A stretch of DNA of 64,000 nucleotides from Promicromonospora sp. AC04 (GTDB lineage Bacteria; Actinomycetota; Actinomycetes; Actinomycetales; Cellulomonadaceae): positions 341,043-405,042 of the forward strand of contig NZ_QBUG01000007.1 in NCBI RefSeq assembly GCF_003058225.1, written 5' to 3'. Below the pieces are notes generated by a model that saw nothing but the letters and a program-made list of their open reading frames with translations, ran no database searches and was not told where the DNA came from. Both the position numbers and the translations under genes were made by a program. Shown here one piece after another: positions 48,671 to 57,376 of this stretch (position 1 is its first letter; each line of letters begins with the position of its first letter).

Positions 48671-48970
48671 TCAGGCGGCGCACTCCGTGCAGATCATCTG
48701 GCCGGCCTTCTCGTAGGCCAGCTGGCTGCGGTGGTGCACCAGGAAGCAGCTCGAACACGTGAACTCGTCCGCCTGTCGCGGCAGCACACGTACTGCGAGC
48801 TCCTCGCCGGACAGGTCAGCACCCGGGAGCTCGAAGCCCTCGGCCGCTTCTGTCTCGTCCTCGTCCACAACGCCCGAGGACTTGTCAGAACGACGTGCCT
48901 GCAGCTCCTGGATCGAGTCCTGCTCGACATCCTCATCGTTCTTACGCGGGGCGTCGTAGTCAGTTGCCAT
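48671..48970 (-). CDS. DUF4193 small zinc-ribbon-like protein
   Basis: A 99-residue acidic protein with a C-terminal ribbon: CSSC near residue 71-74 and CTEC near 94-97, with histidines between (LVHHRSQL), as in DUF4193. The N-terminal half is acidic and probably disordered (DYDAPRKNDEDVEQDSIQEL). The family is conserved in actinobacteria; its function is not known (Rv2699c-like). The ATG at 48970 starts MATDYD, the standard family opening. Confidence 0.9.
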   Translation of the reverse strand: MATDYDAPRKNDEDVEQDSIQELQARRSDKSSGVVDEDETEAAEGFELPGADLSGEELAVRVLPRQADEFTCSSCFLVHHRSQLAYEKAGQMICTECAA

Positions 48971-49280
48971 GTGGTGTTCTCCGTCGGGTAGGTGGTCGCG
49001 CCGGAAGGTTTCGGGAGGTCCGGGGGTTCGACGCCGCCCCGGCCGGGTCACCGCAAGCGCCGTCGAACGGCGTCCGTTGCGGGTGTACGCGCAGATAATG
49101 CACACGGCCCCGGTTTTGTTCCCGAGTCGGCCCACGGATTGTGCACCATTTCTGTCAGGCGCGCTACATCTGCCCGTGTAACCCCCGTCACCTATGCTCT
49201 GACCTGCAACGACACCCCGTTGATCGGCCTTGGACCGGGATGGGCGGAGATGACTCCCCCCACGGCGTGTCAGAAAAAGA
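48971..49280. other. 310-base gap upstream of the DUF4193 gene
   Basis: No open frame with family similarity. It must contain the DUF4193 promoter (minus strand) but I see no convincing -35/-10 pair. An 8-base inverted repeat, GTTCGACG at 49026-49033 and CGTCGAAC at 49061-49068, lies in the DUF4193 leader. Base composition drops in GC between 49095 and 49170. Confidence 0.5.
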
Positions 49281-50144
49281 TCACCCGTGTCCGGGGGAGC
49301 TCGCGCCGTCGGCGCCCGCCGCCTCGAGGATCTCGGCGAGCTGCGCGACGAGGTCGGGCGGGCCAGCGACCGTCATGGCGTTGCCGGCCGGCGCGCCGCG
49401 CAGACCGGTCACCACGGCGCCCGCCTCGGTGGCCACTATCGCGCCCGCCGCCATGTCCCACGGGTTGAGGCCCCGCTCGTAGTACAGGTCGAGCGAGCCG
49501 TCCGCGAGCAGGCACAGGTCGATCGCCGCGGAGCCGAGCCGCCGGATGTCCCGGATCCTGGGCAGCACCTGGGTCAGCACCTGGGCCTGCTCGGCGCGGC
49601 GGCCGGCGTCGTACCCGAAGCCAGTGCCCACCAGGGAGGTGCCGAGGGACGCGGGGGCACCCACGCGGACCGGCACGCCGTCCCGGGTGGCGCCCTCGCC
49701 GAGCCCGGCCGACCAGGTGCGCCCGTCGGCGATGCTGTGCACGCACCCGGCCACCACGGTCCACGAGGCGGGGTCCGGCGGGCCGGCCACCACAGCCACG
49801 GACACGGCCCAGGACGCGACGCCGTACAGGTAGTTCACGGTGCCGTCGATCGGGTCCAGGACCCAGGTCAGGCCGCTGGTGCCGGGTACGTCGTCACCCT
49901 CCTCGCCGAGGATCGCGTCGTCGGGGCGCTCGGCGGCGATCATCTCGCGCAGCAGGTCCTCCGAGGCGCGGTCCATGACCGTCACGGGGTCCACCTCGCT
50001 CGACTTGGTGGCGGCGACCACCACCCGCTCCGGTCTGCCCTCACGCACCAGTGCGCCGGCGGCCGTGGCCAGGCGGACGGCGAGATCGCGGAGGGCGGTG
50101 ACGGTGACGCCGTCGGGCAGCTCGGGCGTTGCGGGTGAGATCAC
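49281..50144 (-). CDS. Inositol monophosphatase-family phosphatase
   Basis: A 287-residue Mg-dependent phosphatase. Metal ligands are in LGEEGDD, WVLDPIDGTVNYLYG and the late WDMAAGAIVATEAGAVVTGL. It would act on myo-inositol 1-phosphate or a related sugar phosphate; in M. tuberculosis the gene at this place is suhB (Rv2701c), used for inositol synthesis. The GTG at 50144 starts VISPATPELPDG; no ATG is available near it. Confidence 0.9.
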   Translation of the reverse strand: MISPATPELPDGVTVTALRDLAVRLATAAGALVREGRPERVVVAATKSSEVDPVTVMDRASEDLLREMIAAERPDDAILGEEGDDVPGTSGLTWVLDPIDGTVNYLYGVASWAVSVAVVAGPPDPASWTVVAGCVHSIADGRTWSAGLGEGATRDGVPVRVGAPASLGTSLVGTGFGYDAGRRAEQAQVLTQVLPRIRDIRRLGSAAIDLCLLADGSLDLYYERGLNPWDMAAGAIVATEAGAVVTGLRGAPAGNAMTVAGPPDLVAQLAEILEAAGADGASSPGHG

Positions 50145-50264
50145 GCGCCCATCCTGCCGCAACCGCCCACGGGCTACGATCCGGCGGCACACCGACGCGC
50201 CTGCGCCATGCTGCCGCCGCGCGGTGGCAGGCTCGGCCCACAGGACTACCCCGGGAGGACTGGC

Positions 50265-51440
50265 ATGGACGAGCTGGAGCTGGTACGGCTGCACGAGGAC
50301 GGTGAACGACTCGTCCTTGCTGCGCGCGACGGCGCCCAGAGCACCCTGCCCATCACCGATGCCCTGCGTGCCGCCATCCGTGGCGACCGCCCCCGGATGG
50401 AGTCGATCCGCGCCCAGGAGGCGTCGGCGCTACGCCCCCGCGAGATCCAGGAGCGCCTGCGGGCTGGCGAGACGTGCGAGGCCCTCGCCGAGGCGTCGGG
50501 CCTGCCGATCGAGCACGTGCGGCGCTTCGAGTACCCCGTCATCTCCGAGCGGGAGCACGCGGTCTCGCGGGTGCGCGCCAAGGCCGTCCTGACGGACGAC
50601 GACGGCGCCACCACCCTCGGCGACGTCGCCGACGAGCGGCTGCGCTCGCGCGGCGTGCGGCCCGACGACGCCACGTGGACCGCCACCCGGCAGGGCAGCC
50701 ACCCGTGGATAGTGCAGGTCGAGTTCACGGCCGCCGAGCGGCCCCGCATCGCCCGCTGGTCCCTCGAGCCGCGCGGCGGCTTCGTGACGGCGCTCGACGA
50801 CGAGGCCCGCTGGCTCGGCCTCCCGGAGGACGACGGCGGCCCCACCCTCGCCGGGGTGTCCGCCCTGCCGTCGCAGCGGAGCAACCAGCGCTCGTCCCGG
50901 CCCGCACCGCCCGAGCCCGACGACACCGACCTGCTGCTCGACAACCTGTCCGAGCGGCGCGGCCAGCGGCCCTCGCGCCGCACGACGCCGGACGCCGAGC
51001 TGCCGGACCTGATGGAGCTCGACGAGCTGGACGGGGCCGACGAGCGCCCTCCCTGGCCGGAGCCCGCCAAGGAGCCGGAGCCCGAGGACCGTCCCGCCGA
51101 GCCCGCCGCCGTCGTCGACATCGGTGCGCGGCGTAACGGGTCGCGCCCGAAGATGCCATCGGTAAAGGTGCCGGACTCCCCCGCCGACCTGGAGTGGGAG
51201 GCGCCGAGCCAGTGGGAGATCCCGGCCCCGGGGTCGGCGTCGGCCCCGGCGGCGGACAAGGGGCAGAAGCCGGAACCGGAGCCCGAGCCCGCCCCGAAGG
51301 CCGAGCCGAAGCCGGAACCGGAGAAGGCGCCGGCCGAGGCGGCGGCCGCCAAGCGGCCCGCGGCGAAGCGCGGCCGCAAGTCGCGCGCGCAGGTGCCGAG
51401 CTGGGACGAGATCGTGTTCGGCTCGCGTCCGGAGGTCTAG
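50265..51440 (+). CDS. sepH: Septation protein SepH
   Basis: A 391-residue cell-division protein. The N-terminal DUF3071 domain (1-190) includes the helix-turn-helix-like segment LRPREIQERLRAGETCEALA and FEYPVISEREH. The remainder is a long acidic/proline-rich disordered region with PEP repeats (residues 340-370), ending in a basic patch and the conserved tail PSWDEIVFG. In Streptomyces and mycobacteria SepH binds FtsZ and helps Z-ring assembly. Its TAG shares CTAG (51437-51440) with the tdk stop. The ATG at 50265 has GGGAGG seven bases upstream. Confidence 0.93.
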   Translation: MDELELVRLHEDGERLVLAARDGAQSTLPITDALRAAIRGDRPRMESIRAQEASALRPREIQERLRAGETCEALAEASGLPIEHVRRFEYPVISEREHAVSRVRAKAVLTDDDGATTLGDVADERLRSRGVRPDDATWTATRQGSHPWIVQVEFTAAERPRIARWSLEPRGGFVTALDDEARWLGLPEDDGGPTLAGVSALPSQRSNQRSSRPAPPEPDDTDLLLDNLSERRGQRPSRRTTPDAELPDLMELDELDGADERPPWPEPAKEPEPEDRPAEPAAVVDIGARRNGSRPKMPSVKVPDSPADLEWEAPSQWEIPAPGSASAPAADKGQKPEPEPEPAPKAEPKPEPEKAPAEAAAAKRPAAKRGRKSRAQVPSWDEIVFGSRPEV

Positions 51441-52069
51441 CCCCAGAGGGACTCGTCGGCCGACCGGCGGCGCGCGGTGAGCGCCGTCATGCGGCGCATG
51501 TGGTGGCGGCGGCACAGCACCTCGTACGCGACCTCCGCGAGGCCGACGTCGCCGATCACCACCTGCTCGCCCTCGGTGACCATGACGCCGTCGACGGTGC
51601 GCGCGTTGTGTGTGGCGCGCGCGCCGCACCAGCACAGCGACTGCACCTGGAGCACCTCGATGCGGTCGGCGAGCTCGATGAGGCGGGCCGAACCGGGGAA
51701 GAGCCGGGTGCGGAAGTCGGTGGTGATGCCGAACGCGAAGATGTCGATCTCCATCTCGTCGACCAGGCGGGCGAGCTGCTCGACCTGCGCGGGCGAGTAG
51801 AACTGCGCCTCGTCGCACACGAGATAGTCGACGGCCTCGCCGCCCGCGCGCCGGCCGCTGATCTCGGCCCAGAAGTCGGTGCCGTCCGTCACGTCGAGGG
51901 CCGCCACCTCGAGCCCCAGCCGGCTGGACACCCGGGCAGGGCCCGCCCGGTCGCCGCGGCTGAAGATGAGCCCTTCGCGGCCGCGGGCGCGGTAGTTATG
52001 GTCGGTCTGGAGGGCGAGGGTGGACTTTCCGGAGTCCATGGTCCCGGAGAAGAAGACGAGCTCGGCCAC
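51437..52069 (-). CDS. tdk: Thymidine kinase
   Basis: A 210-residue type II thymidine kinase that phosphorylates thymidine for DNA synthesis. Walker A is GTMDSGKST (9-17), the DEAQFY motif is in LVCDEAQFYSPAQVEQL, and zinc ligands are in LCWCGARATH and YEVLCRRHH. Length is normal. It is convergent with sepH and lies 10 bases after the downstream-strand phosphatase-like gene start region, on the same strand as that gene. Confidence 0.94.
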   Translation of the reverse strand: MAELVFFSGTMDSGKSTLALQTDHNYRARGREGLIFSRGDRAGPARVSSRLGLEVAALDVTDGTDFWAEISGRRAGGEAVDYLVCDEAQFYSPAQVEQLARLVDEMEIDIFAFGITTDFRTRLFPGSARLIELADRIEVLQVQSLCWCGARATHNARTVDGVMVTEGEQVVIGDVGLAEVAYEVLCRRHHMRRMTALTARRRSADESLWG

Positions 52070-52079
52070 GGGAGGCTCC

Positions 52080-53273
52080 TTACGCGACGGCGGTCAGCAG
52101 CGGAACGAGCATCTCGTGCGGGGTCAGGGAGCCGTGCACGCCGGGCAGGGCCCGGGCCGCCGCGGAGTGCACCCGTGAGTCGACGACGGTGGCGGCCCCG
52201 GTCATCGCCACCACCACGTCCCCGATCGAGGGCAGCACGTGCTCGGCGACGGGCCCGAACCAGCCGTCCGCGACTGCCCGCTCCCGCAGCACGACGACGG
52301 CGTGGTCACCCAGCCGCTCGGCCCACCGCCGGGCGACGTCGGCCGGGTCCGTGCCCGGCTCGGTGTAGACGTGCGCGGCGCGCGGCTCCCCGCCGACCAT
52401 CGCCACGCCGGGGCGCAGCGCGGGGTCGGCGGCGACGTCCCACTGCGTCGTCAGGTCGGCCTTGATCTGACCGTGGTCAGCCGTGACCAGCACCAGCGTG
52501 CCGCGCGGGACGCTGCGCAGCAGGCGCTGCAGCTCGCGATCGGTGGACTCCAGCGCGTCGCCCCACTGCCAGGAGTCCCAGCCGTGGCCGTGGCCGATCT
52601 TGTCGACGTCGCCCTGGTACAGGTAGACCAGGCGCTGCCCGCCGCCCGGCGCCCGCAGCGCCGCGACGGTGGCGTCCACGCGCTGCTCGAACGTCTCGGC
52701 GGCGACGTAGGCCGGGCCGCGCAGCGCGGCCTGCGTCATGCCGGACCCGGCGAACTTCCGCGGGCCGGGCGCCGTGACCCGCGCGCCTGCCGCGACGAGC
52801 GCCTCGAAGACGGTGGGCTCGCGCTGCACGTCGGCGGGGTCGCCGAGGTCCTTCCACTGCACCACGGCGGCCAGGCGGCCCGTCGCCGGGTTGCGCTGGG
52901 TGTAGCCGAGCATGCCCGTGCGGCCGGGGGCCGTGCCCGTGCCGAGGATGCTCAGGCCAGCGGCCGTGGTGGACGGAAAGCTGGAGGTCAGCGTGGCGGC
53001 GTCCGCGCCCCGCTCCCGCAGGAGCCCGCGGAGGAACGGCGCGTGTCCCCCGCGCTCGGCGAGGTTGCGGATCCCGAGCCCGTCCACCAGGACGACGACC
53101 ACGCGGTCGGCGTCGGGCAGGCCGAGGGCCGCGCGGCAGCCGGCCGCGGTGAGGCCGGTGCTCGTGCTGAGCTCGTGGCCCATGGCGCCCGCCGCGGCGG
53201 GCAGCACCGCGGCCAGGCTGGTGGTGTCGTAGGACGGCGCGACCAGGCCGTCGGGGAGGTCCGGTGCGGTCAC
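52080..53273 (-). CDS. Alkaline phosphatase-superfamily phosphodiesterase/pyrophosphatase
   Basis: A 397-residue enzyme of the nucleotide pyrophosphatase/phosphodiesterase type. It opens the metal site with VVVVLVDGLGIRNL, has the nucleophile region SSFPSTTAAGLSILGTG (Thr or Ser), then YQGDVDKIGHGHGWDSWQW and VTADHGQ. No signal peptide is visible, so it acts in the cytoplasm. The substrate is unknown. Its GTG start overlaps the DUF5998 stop as GTGA. Confidence 0.85.
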   Translation of the reverse strand: MTAPDLPDGLVAPSYDTTSLAAVLPAAAGAMGHELSTSTGLTAAGCRAALGLPDADRVVVVLVDGLGIRNLAERGGHAPFLRGLLRERGADAATLTSSFPSTTAAGLSILGTGTAPGRTGMLGYTQRNPATGRLAAVVQWKDLGDPADVQREPTVFEALVAAGARVTAPGPRKFAGSGMTQAALRGPAYVAAETFEQRVDATVAALRAPGGGQRLVYLYQGDVDKIGHGHGWDSWQWGDALESTDRELQRLLRSVPRGTLVLVTADHGQIKADLTTQWDVAADPALRPGVAMVGGEPRAAHVYTEPGTDPADVARRWAERLGDHAVVVLRERAVADGWFGPVAEHVLPSIGDVVVAMTGAATVVDSRVHSAAARALPGVHGSLTPHEMLVPLLTAVA

Positions 53274-53860
53274 GCAGTCGTGGCCCGCGACAGGGCGCGG
53301 GCGAAGTCGACGGCGGCACGGACCGCGGCGTCACCCTCGGCCTCGCCGGAGACCCGCACCACCACGTCGTCGGGCGTCACCTGGCCGGTCAGGCCGTGGT
53401 CCGCCGTGCAGTTCGGGTCCACGCAGGAGGCGGGCTCCAGGTCGACGCGGGACACCGCGCCCCAGCCCACCGCGAGCGTGACCTCGCGCGTCGCCGCGCG
53501 TCGCGGGTACCGCTCCGGGTCCGCGATGATGTGCGTGAGCGCAACGGACCGGATCTCGCGCACCGGCACCACCTCAGTGGTGGCCGACGCCGAGCCCGGC
53601 CGGGCCGGGTCCTCCCCCGAGTGGTCGTCCACGTGCGCGGTGACCAGGCGGGTCGGCGTCAGCACCAGGACCGTGAGGTGCCGGCGCACCTCCGAGTCGA
53701 AGGTGGTCTCGGCCTGGACCAGGTGGGCCACCACCTGCTCGTCGGCGAGCGCAACGTCGAGCACGTCCGCGACGAGCTCGGGGTAGTAGCCGGCCCGGTG
53801 CAGGTGGGCGGTCAGGTCATCACGGGCATCGGTAGGGGCATGGGGCACAGGGGGAATCAT
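53270..53860 (-). CDS. DUF5998 family protein
   Basis: A 196-residue protein with the family opening DDLTAHLHRAGYYPELVADVL, the HLTVLVLTPTRLVTAHVDDH strand pair and a Cys-containing segment EPASCVDPNCTADHGLTG. The family has no proven function and is conserved next to the phosphodiesterase-like gene in actinobacteria; the start/stop overlap between them supports a joint role. Confidence 0.82.
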   Translation of the reverse strand: MIPPVPHAPTDARDDLTAHLHRAGYYPELVADVLDVALADEQVVAHLVQAETTFDSEVRRHLTVLVLTPTRLVTAHVDDHSGEDPARPGSASATTEVVPVREIRSVALTHIIADPERYPRRAATREVTLAVGWGAVSRVDLEPASCVDPNCTADHGLTGQVTPDDVVVRVSGEAEGDAAVRAAVDFARALSRATTA

Positions 53861-53882
53861 CCCACGAGAGGGGCGCTCGACG

Positions 53883-56675
53883 TTAGCCCGGCAGCGCCCT
53901 GCGCGGCGCGTCCGTCCGGCGTTCCGCAGGCCGCAGCCGGATCGTCGCGTGCAGCACCGAGGCGCCCTGCTCCGCGACCGCGACGGGGTACAGCTCGAGG
54001 GACGCGAGCTCCGGCAGGTCCTCCGCCATGACCGACACGCGGGCCAGCACGTCCTCCAGCGCCTCGACGTCGGCGGCGGGCGCGCCCTGGTACCCGAACA
54101 GCCGGGGTGCGGCGCGTACGCCGCGCACCATGCGCGCGACGTCGACGTCGGTCAGCGGCGGCACGCCGTGGGTCACGTCGTCGAGCAGGTCGACGGCGTC
54201 GCCCGCCAGCCCGAACGACACCACCGGCCCGAACAGCTCGTCCTCGACCGACCGCACCACGCACGCCACGCCGGTGGGGGCCATCGCCTGCACCTCCAGC
54301 ACCGGGTCGGGCGCGGGCAGGAGGGACGACGCCGAGGCGAGCATCCGCTCGGCGTCCTCCCGCAGGTCCTCGGCGTCGGCGATGTCGAGCCGGACGCCGC
54401 CCAGGTCGGCCCGGTGCCGCAGGGCCGGCGCGGCGATCTTGAGCGCGACCGGCCAGCCCAGCTCCTCGGCGGCGGCCACCGCCTCGTCCGCGGTGCGCAC
54501 GCTCCGGGACCCCCACAGGGTCAGGCCGTAGCAGGCCAGCAGCTCTCTGGCCGCGGCCTGGTCCAGCAGGACGCCGTCGCCCGGTCGCTCGTCGCCGGCC
54601 TGCTCCCCGAGCAGCGACTCGACGAGCCGGCGCGCCTGGGTGCGCGCGACGCCGTCGGACACGCCCTCCCGCAGGGCGGGGCGGACCGGCGTTCCGTGGT
54701 CCTGCGTGCGCCACTGCGCGTAGCGCACCACCTCCCCGAGCGCCCAGACGGCGTCCTCGGGGGTGGAGAAGGCGGGGATGCGGGTCTCGCCGGACGCGAG
54801 CTCGTCGGGCATGCCGTGCAGGCCGACCGCGCTGACCACTGTGGTGCGGCCGGTGCGGGCCGCGGCGTCGGCCACGGCGCGGGCTATCGCGTCGGTGCGC
54901 GGCAGCACGACGGGCACGGAGACCACCACGACGGCGTCGCACGCGCCGGGCGCGTAGAGGGCGTCGACGGCGGCGGCGATCTCCTCGTCGGGCGCTCCCG
55001 CGGACAGCGGCTCCGGCGGCCCGACGACGGTCAGGCCGGCCGCGGCGACGGCGTCGGCCACGAGCGCCGCCAGCGACGGCGAGCTGGCGAGGATCCCTAC
55101 CCGGCCGCCCGCCGGGAGCGGCTGGTGCGCCAGCACCTGCGCGACGTCCATGAGCTGGTGCGTGTTCTCCGCCCGGATCACGCCGGACTGCCGCAGCACC
55201 TCGTCGAGCATGCGCCGGGGCGCGCGCGTGGCGCGCACCGTGTGCCCGGGCGGCACCACGCTGCCGTGGCGGCCCGCCACGACCACGACCACGGGCTTGA
55301 CGAGCGCGAGGCGCCGGGCGATGCGCGAGAACTTGCGGGGGTTGCCGAGCGTCTCGAGGTACAGGCAGACGACGTCGGTGTGCGGGTCGTCCTGCCAGTA
55401 CTGCATGACGTCGTTGCCCGACACGTCCGCCCGGTGTCCCGCCGAGACCAGCGTGGACAGGCCCAGGCCGCGGCGCGTCACGGTGGCGGCCGTCGTGACG
55501 GCGGCGGGCGCGCTCTGGCTGAACAGGCCGACCCGCCCCGGCCGCGGGGCCGTCAGGGCGAGGCTCGCGCGCAGCCGCGCGCCAGGGACGTTCGTGAGCA
55601 GGCCGTAGCTCGCCGGGCCGACCACCCGCATGCCCTCGGTGTGAGCGGTGCGCAGCAGCTCGCGGCGGCGGGCGACGCCGTCGGGCCCCGCCTCCGCCCA
55701 GCCCGCCGACAGCACGACGACGCCGCGGGCGCCTGTGCCGCGCAGGCGGCGGACCGCGTCTATCACCTCGTCCGGCGGGGCGGCGATGACCGCTAGGTCG
55801 ATGCCGTCCGGGGTGCCGGACCCGCCCGCCGACCCACCTGGGCCGGCGGACCCACCCGAGCCGAGGTCCGCCCAGGTCACGTCGTCGCCGAGCACCAGGA
55901 GCTCGGTGTCGCCGGGGTCGGCCGCGTGGGCGTCCCGGATGCGCGCGGCGAGGAGCTCGTCGACGGTGCCCCCGTGCGCCGGGCCGACCAGGAGCACCCG
56001 CTTCGCCGAGAGCAGCCCCTGCATGGAGCGGGCCTCGGTGCGGTGCTCGCGGTCGGCCATGACCTCGCGGGACCGGTCGGTGGGGTCGAGGTCAACGGAG
56101 ACGGCAACGACGCCGTCGTCCAGGTGCTGCTCGACGGCGTAGCCCGCCTCCCGGAACACGCCGAGCATCGCCCGGTTCTGGGGCAGCACCTCGGCGATGA
56201 ACCGGTGCACGCCCCGCTCGCGCGCCGCGGCGGCGATGTGCTCCAGCAGGACCGAGCCGAGGCCCTGGCCCTGGAGCGAGTCCGCGATGTTGAACGCGAC
56301 CTCGGCGGTGCGGCGCCCGGGATGGTCGTCGATCACGTCGTAGCGGGCGACGCCGACGATGTCCTCGGGGTGGTCGGTCCCCGGCCGCACCGCGACCAGC
56401 GCCGTCCGGCCCACGTGGTCGACCGTGACGAGCTGGGTGAGCAGGCGGTCCGGGATGCGCTGCAGCGCGGCGAAGAACCTGAGGTAAGTGGAGCGCTCCG
56501 ACTGGGCCATCTGGAAGCGCTGGAGCGCGTCGGCGTCGTCGGGCCGGATGGGGCGCACGTGGGTGGTGGACCCGTCGCGCAGCACCACGTCGGCCTCCCA
56601 CTCGACCGGGTACTCGGTCGAGTACGGCAGGCGCACCGTGCCCACCGGTCGGTCGGCCCGTTCTGGCTGGTCCAC
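53883..56675 (-). CDS. GNAT acetyltransferase fused to acyl-CoA synthetase-like domains
   Basis: A 930-residue Pat/PatZ-like protein. N-terminal GNAT domain (about 35-200; NIADSLQGQGLGSVLLEHI binds acetyl-CoA), CoA-binding domain (225-340), succinyl-CoA ligase-like domains (350-650, with VPPGHTVRA near the usual phospho-His) and C-terminal ATP-grasp domain (690-905). Such proteins acetylate lysines of metabolic enzymes, including acetyl-CoA synthetase. The GNAT domain is at the N-terminus, unlike E. coli PatZ. A Gly/Ser-rich insert (about residues 270-290) splits the CoA-binding domain. GTG start at 56675. Confidence 0.88.
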   Translation of the reverse strand: MDQPERADRPVGTVRLPYSTEYPVEWEADVVLRDGSTTHVRPIRPDDADALQRFQMAQSERSTYLRFFAALQRIPDRLLTQLVTVDHVGRTALVAVRPGTDHPEDIVGVARYDVIDDHPGRRTAEVAFNIADSLQGQGLGSVLLEHIAAAARERGVHRFIAEVLPQNRAMLGVFREAGYAVEQHLDDGVVAVSVDLDPTDRSREVMADREHRTEARSMQGLLSAKRVLLVGPAHGGTVDELLAARIRDAHAADPGDTELLVLGDDVTWADLGSGGSAGPGGSAGGSGTPDGIDLAVIAAPPDEVIDAVRRLRGTGARGVVVLSAGWAEAGPDGVARRRELLRTAHTEGMRVVGPASYGLLTNVPGARLRASLALTAPRPGRVGLFSQSAPAAVTTAATVTRRGLGLSTLVSAGHRADVSGNDVMQYWQDDPHTDVVCLYLETLGNPRKFSRIARRLALVKPVVVVVAGRHGSVVPPGHTVRATRAPRRMLDEVLRQSGVIRAENTHQLMDVAQVLAHQPLPAGGRVGILASSPSLAALVADAVAAAGLTVVGPPEPLSAGAPDEEIAAAVDALYAPGACDAVVVVSVPVVLPRTDAIARAVADAAARTGRTTVVSAVGLHGMPDELASGETRIPAFSTPEDAVWALGEVVRYAQWRTQDHGTPVRPALREGVSDGVARTQARRLVESLLGEQAGDERPGDGVLLDQAAARELLACYGLTLWGSRSVRTADEAVAAAEELGWPVALKIAAPALRHRADLGGVRLDIADAEDLREDAERMLASASSLLPAPDPVLEVQAMAPTGVACVVRSVEDELFGPVVSFGLAGDAVDLLDDVTHGVPPLTDVDVARMVRGVRAAPRLFGYQGAPAADVEALEDVLARVSVMAEDLPELASLELYPVAVAEQGASVLHATIRLRPAERRTDAPRRALPG

Positions 56676-56726
56676 GGGACCAAGGCTAACGACCGGGGCG
56701 GCGGGCCAGTACTCGGCGCCCAGGAC

Positions 56727-57182
56727 TCAGCGCACCAGCACCATGCCCACGAGCAGCATCACGGCGAAGCCAACGAGCACCAGGCGCTGGCGGCGGTTCG
56801 GGCCGGAGGCGGTGAGGATGGCCGCGACCGCCGGGCCCACCGCGAGCAGGAGCCACGCGCCGAGCGCCGGGGCGACGTTCGCCGACACCGCGGCGACCGC
56901 GACGACCACGAGGCCGTGCACCACGCCGAGCCCGACCCGCATCGCGATGACCACGTGGAGCACGGCGGCGACCACCGCCAGGCCGGCCCACATGGTGATG
57001 CCCTGCTCGAGGCAGCCCCACTCCTGCTGGGCGCACTGCCAGGACTGCATCCACCAGGTCACGAGAGCGCCGAGCACCAGGACGGGCACCACGCTGAGCC
57101 CGACGACGCCGTACGCGAGCCCGATCCGGACCAGCCATCCCGGCGTGGTGGTCGACCTGCTGACCAGCGGCATATCGGGCAT
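56727..57182 (-). CDS. Membrane protein of unknown function
   Basis: A 151-residue protein with four predicted helices (about residues 17-45, 63-83, 86-112 and 115-150) and two cysteines in the first outside loop (WQCAQQEWGC). I recognise no family. The ATG at 57182 begins MPDMPLVSRS; an ATG at 57224 would add 14 residues. It is divergent from the topoisomerase gene. Confidence 0.62.
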   Translation of the reverse strand: MPDMPLVSRSTTTPGWLVRIGLAYGVVGLSVVPVLVLGALVTWWMQSWQCAQQEWGCLEQGITMWAGLAVVAAVLHVVIAMRVGLGVVHGLVVVAVAAVSANVAPALGAWLLLAVGPAVAAILTASGPNRRQRLVLVGFAVMLLVGMVLVR

Positions 57183-57376
57183 ACCCGAATAGTGCCAGGT
57201 GACACGAGGAAAGTGCACATGCATCGGCCCGTGACCTCGCGGGATGCGCGCGGGATGCGCGCGGGATGCTCGCGGGCCAGGTCAGCGCCGTGCCAGCGAG
57301 GCGACGCCGGAGTGTCGGCGGCGCGGGGTACCGTTTGCCTGTCCCGTCAGCCCCAGACTCAGGAGCCCCACGAACC

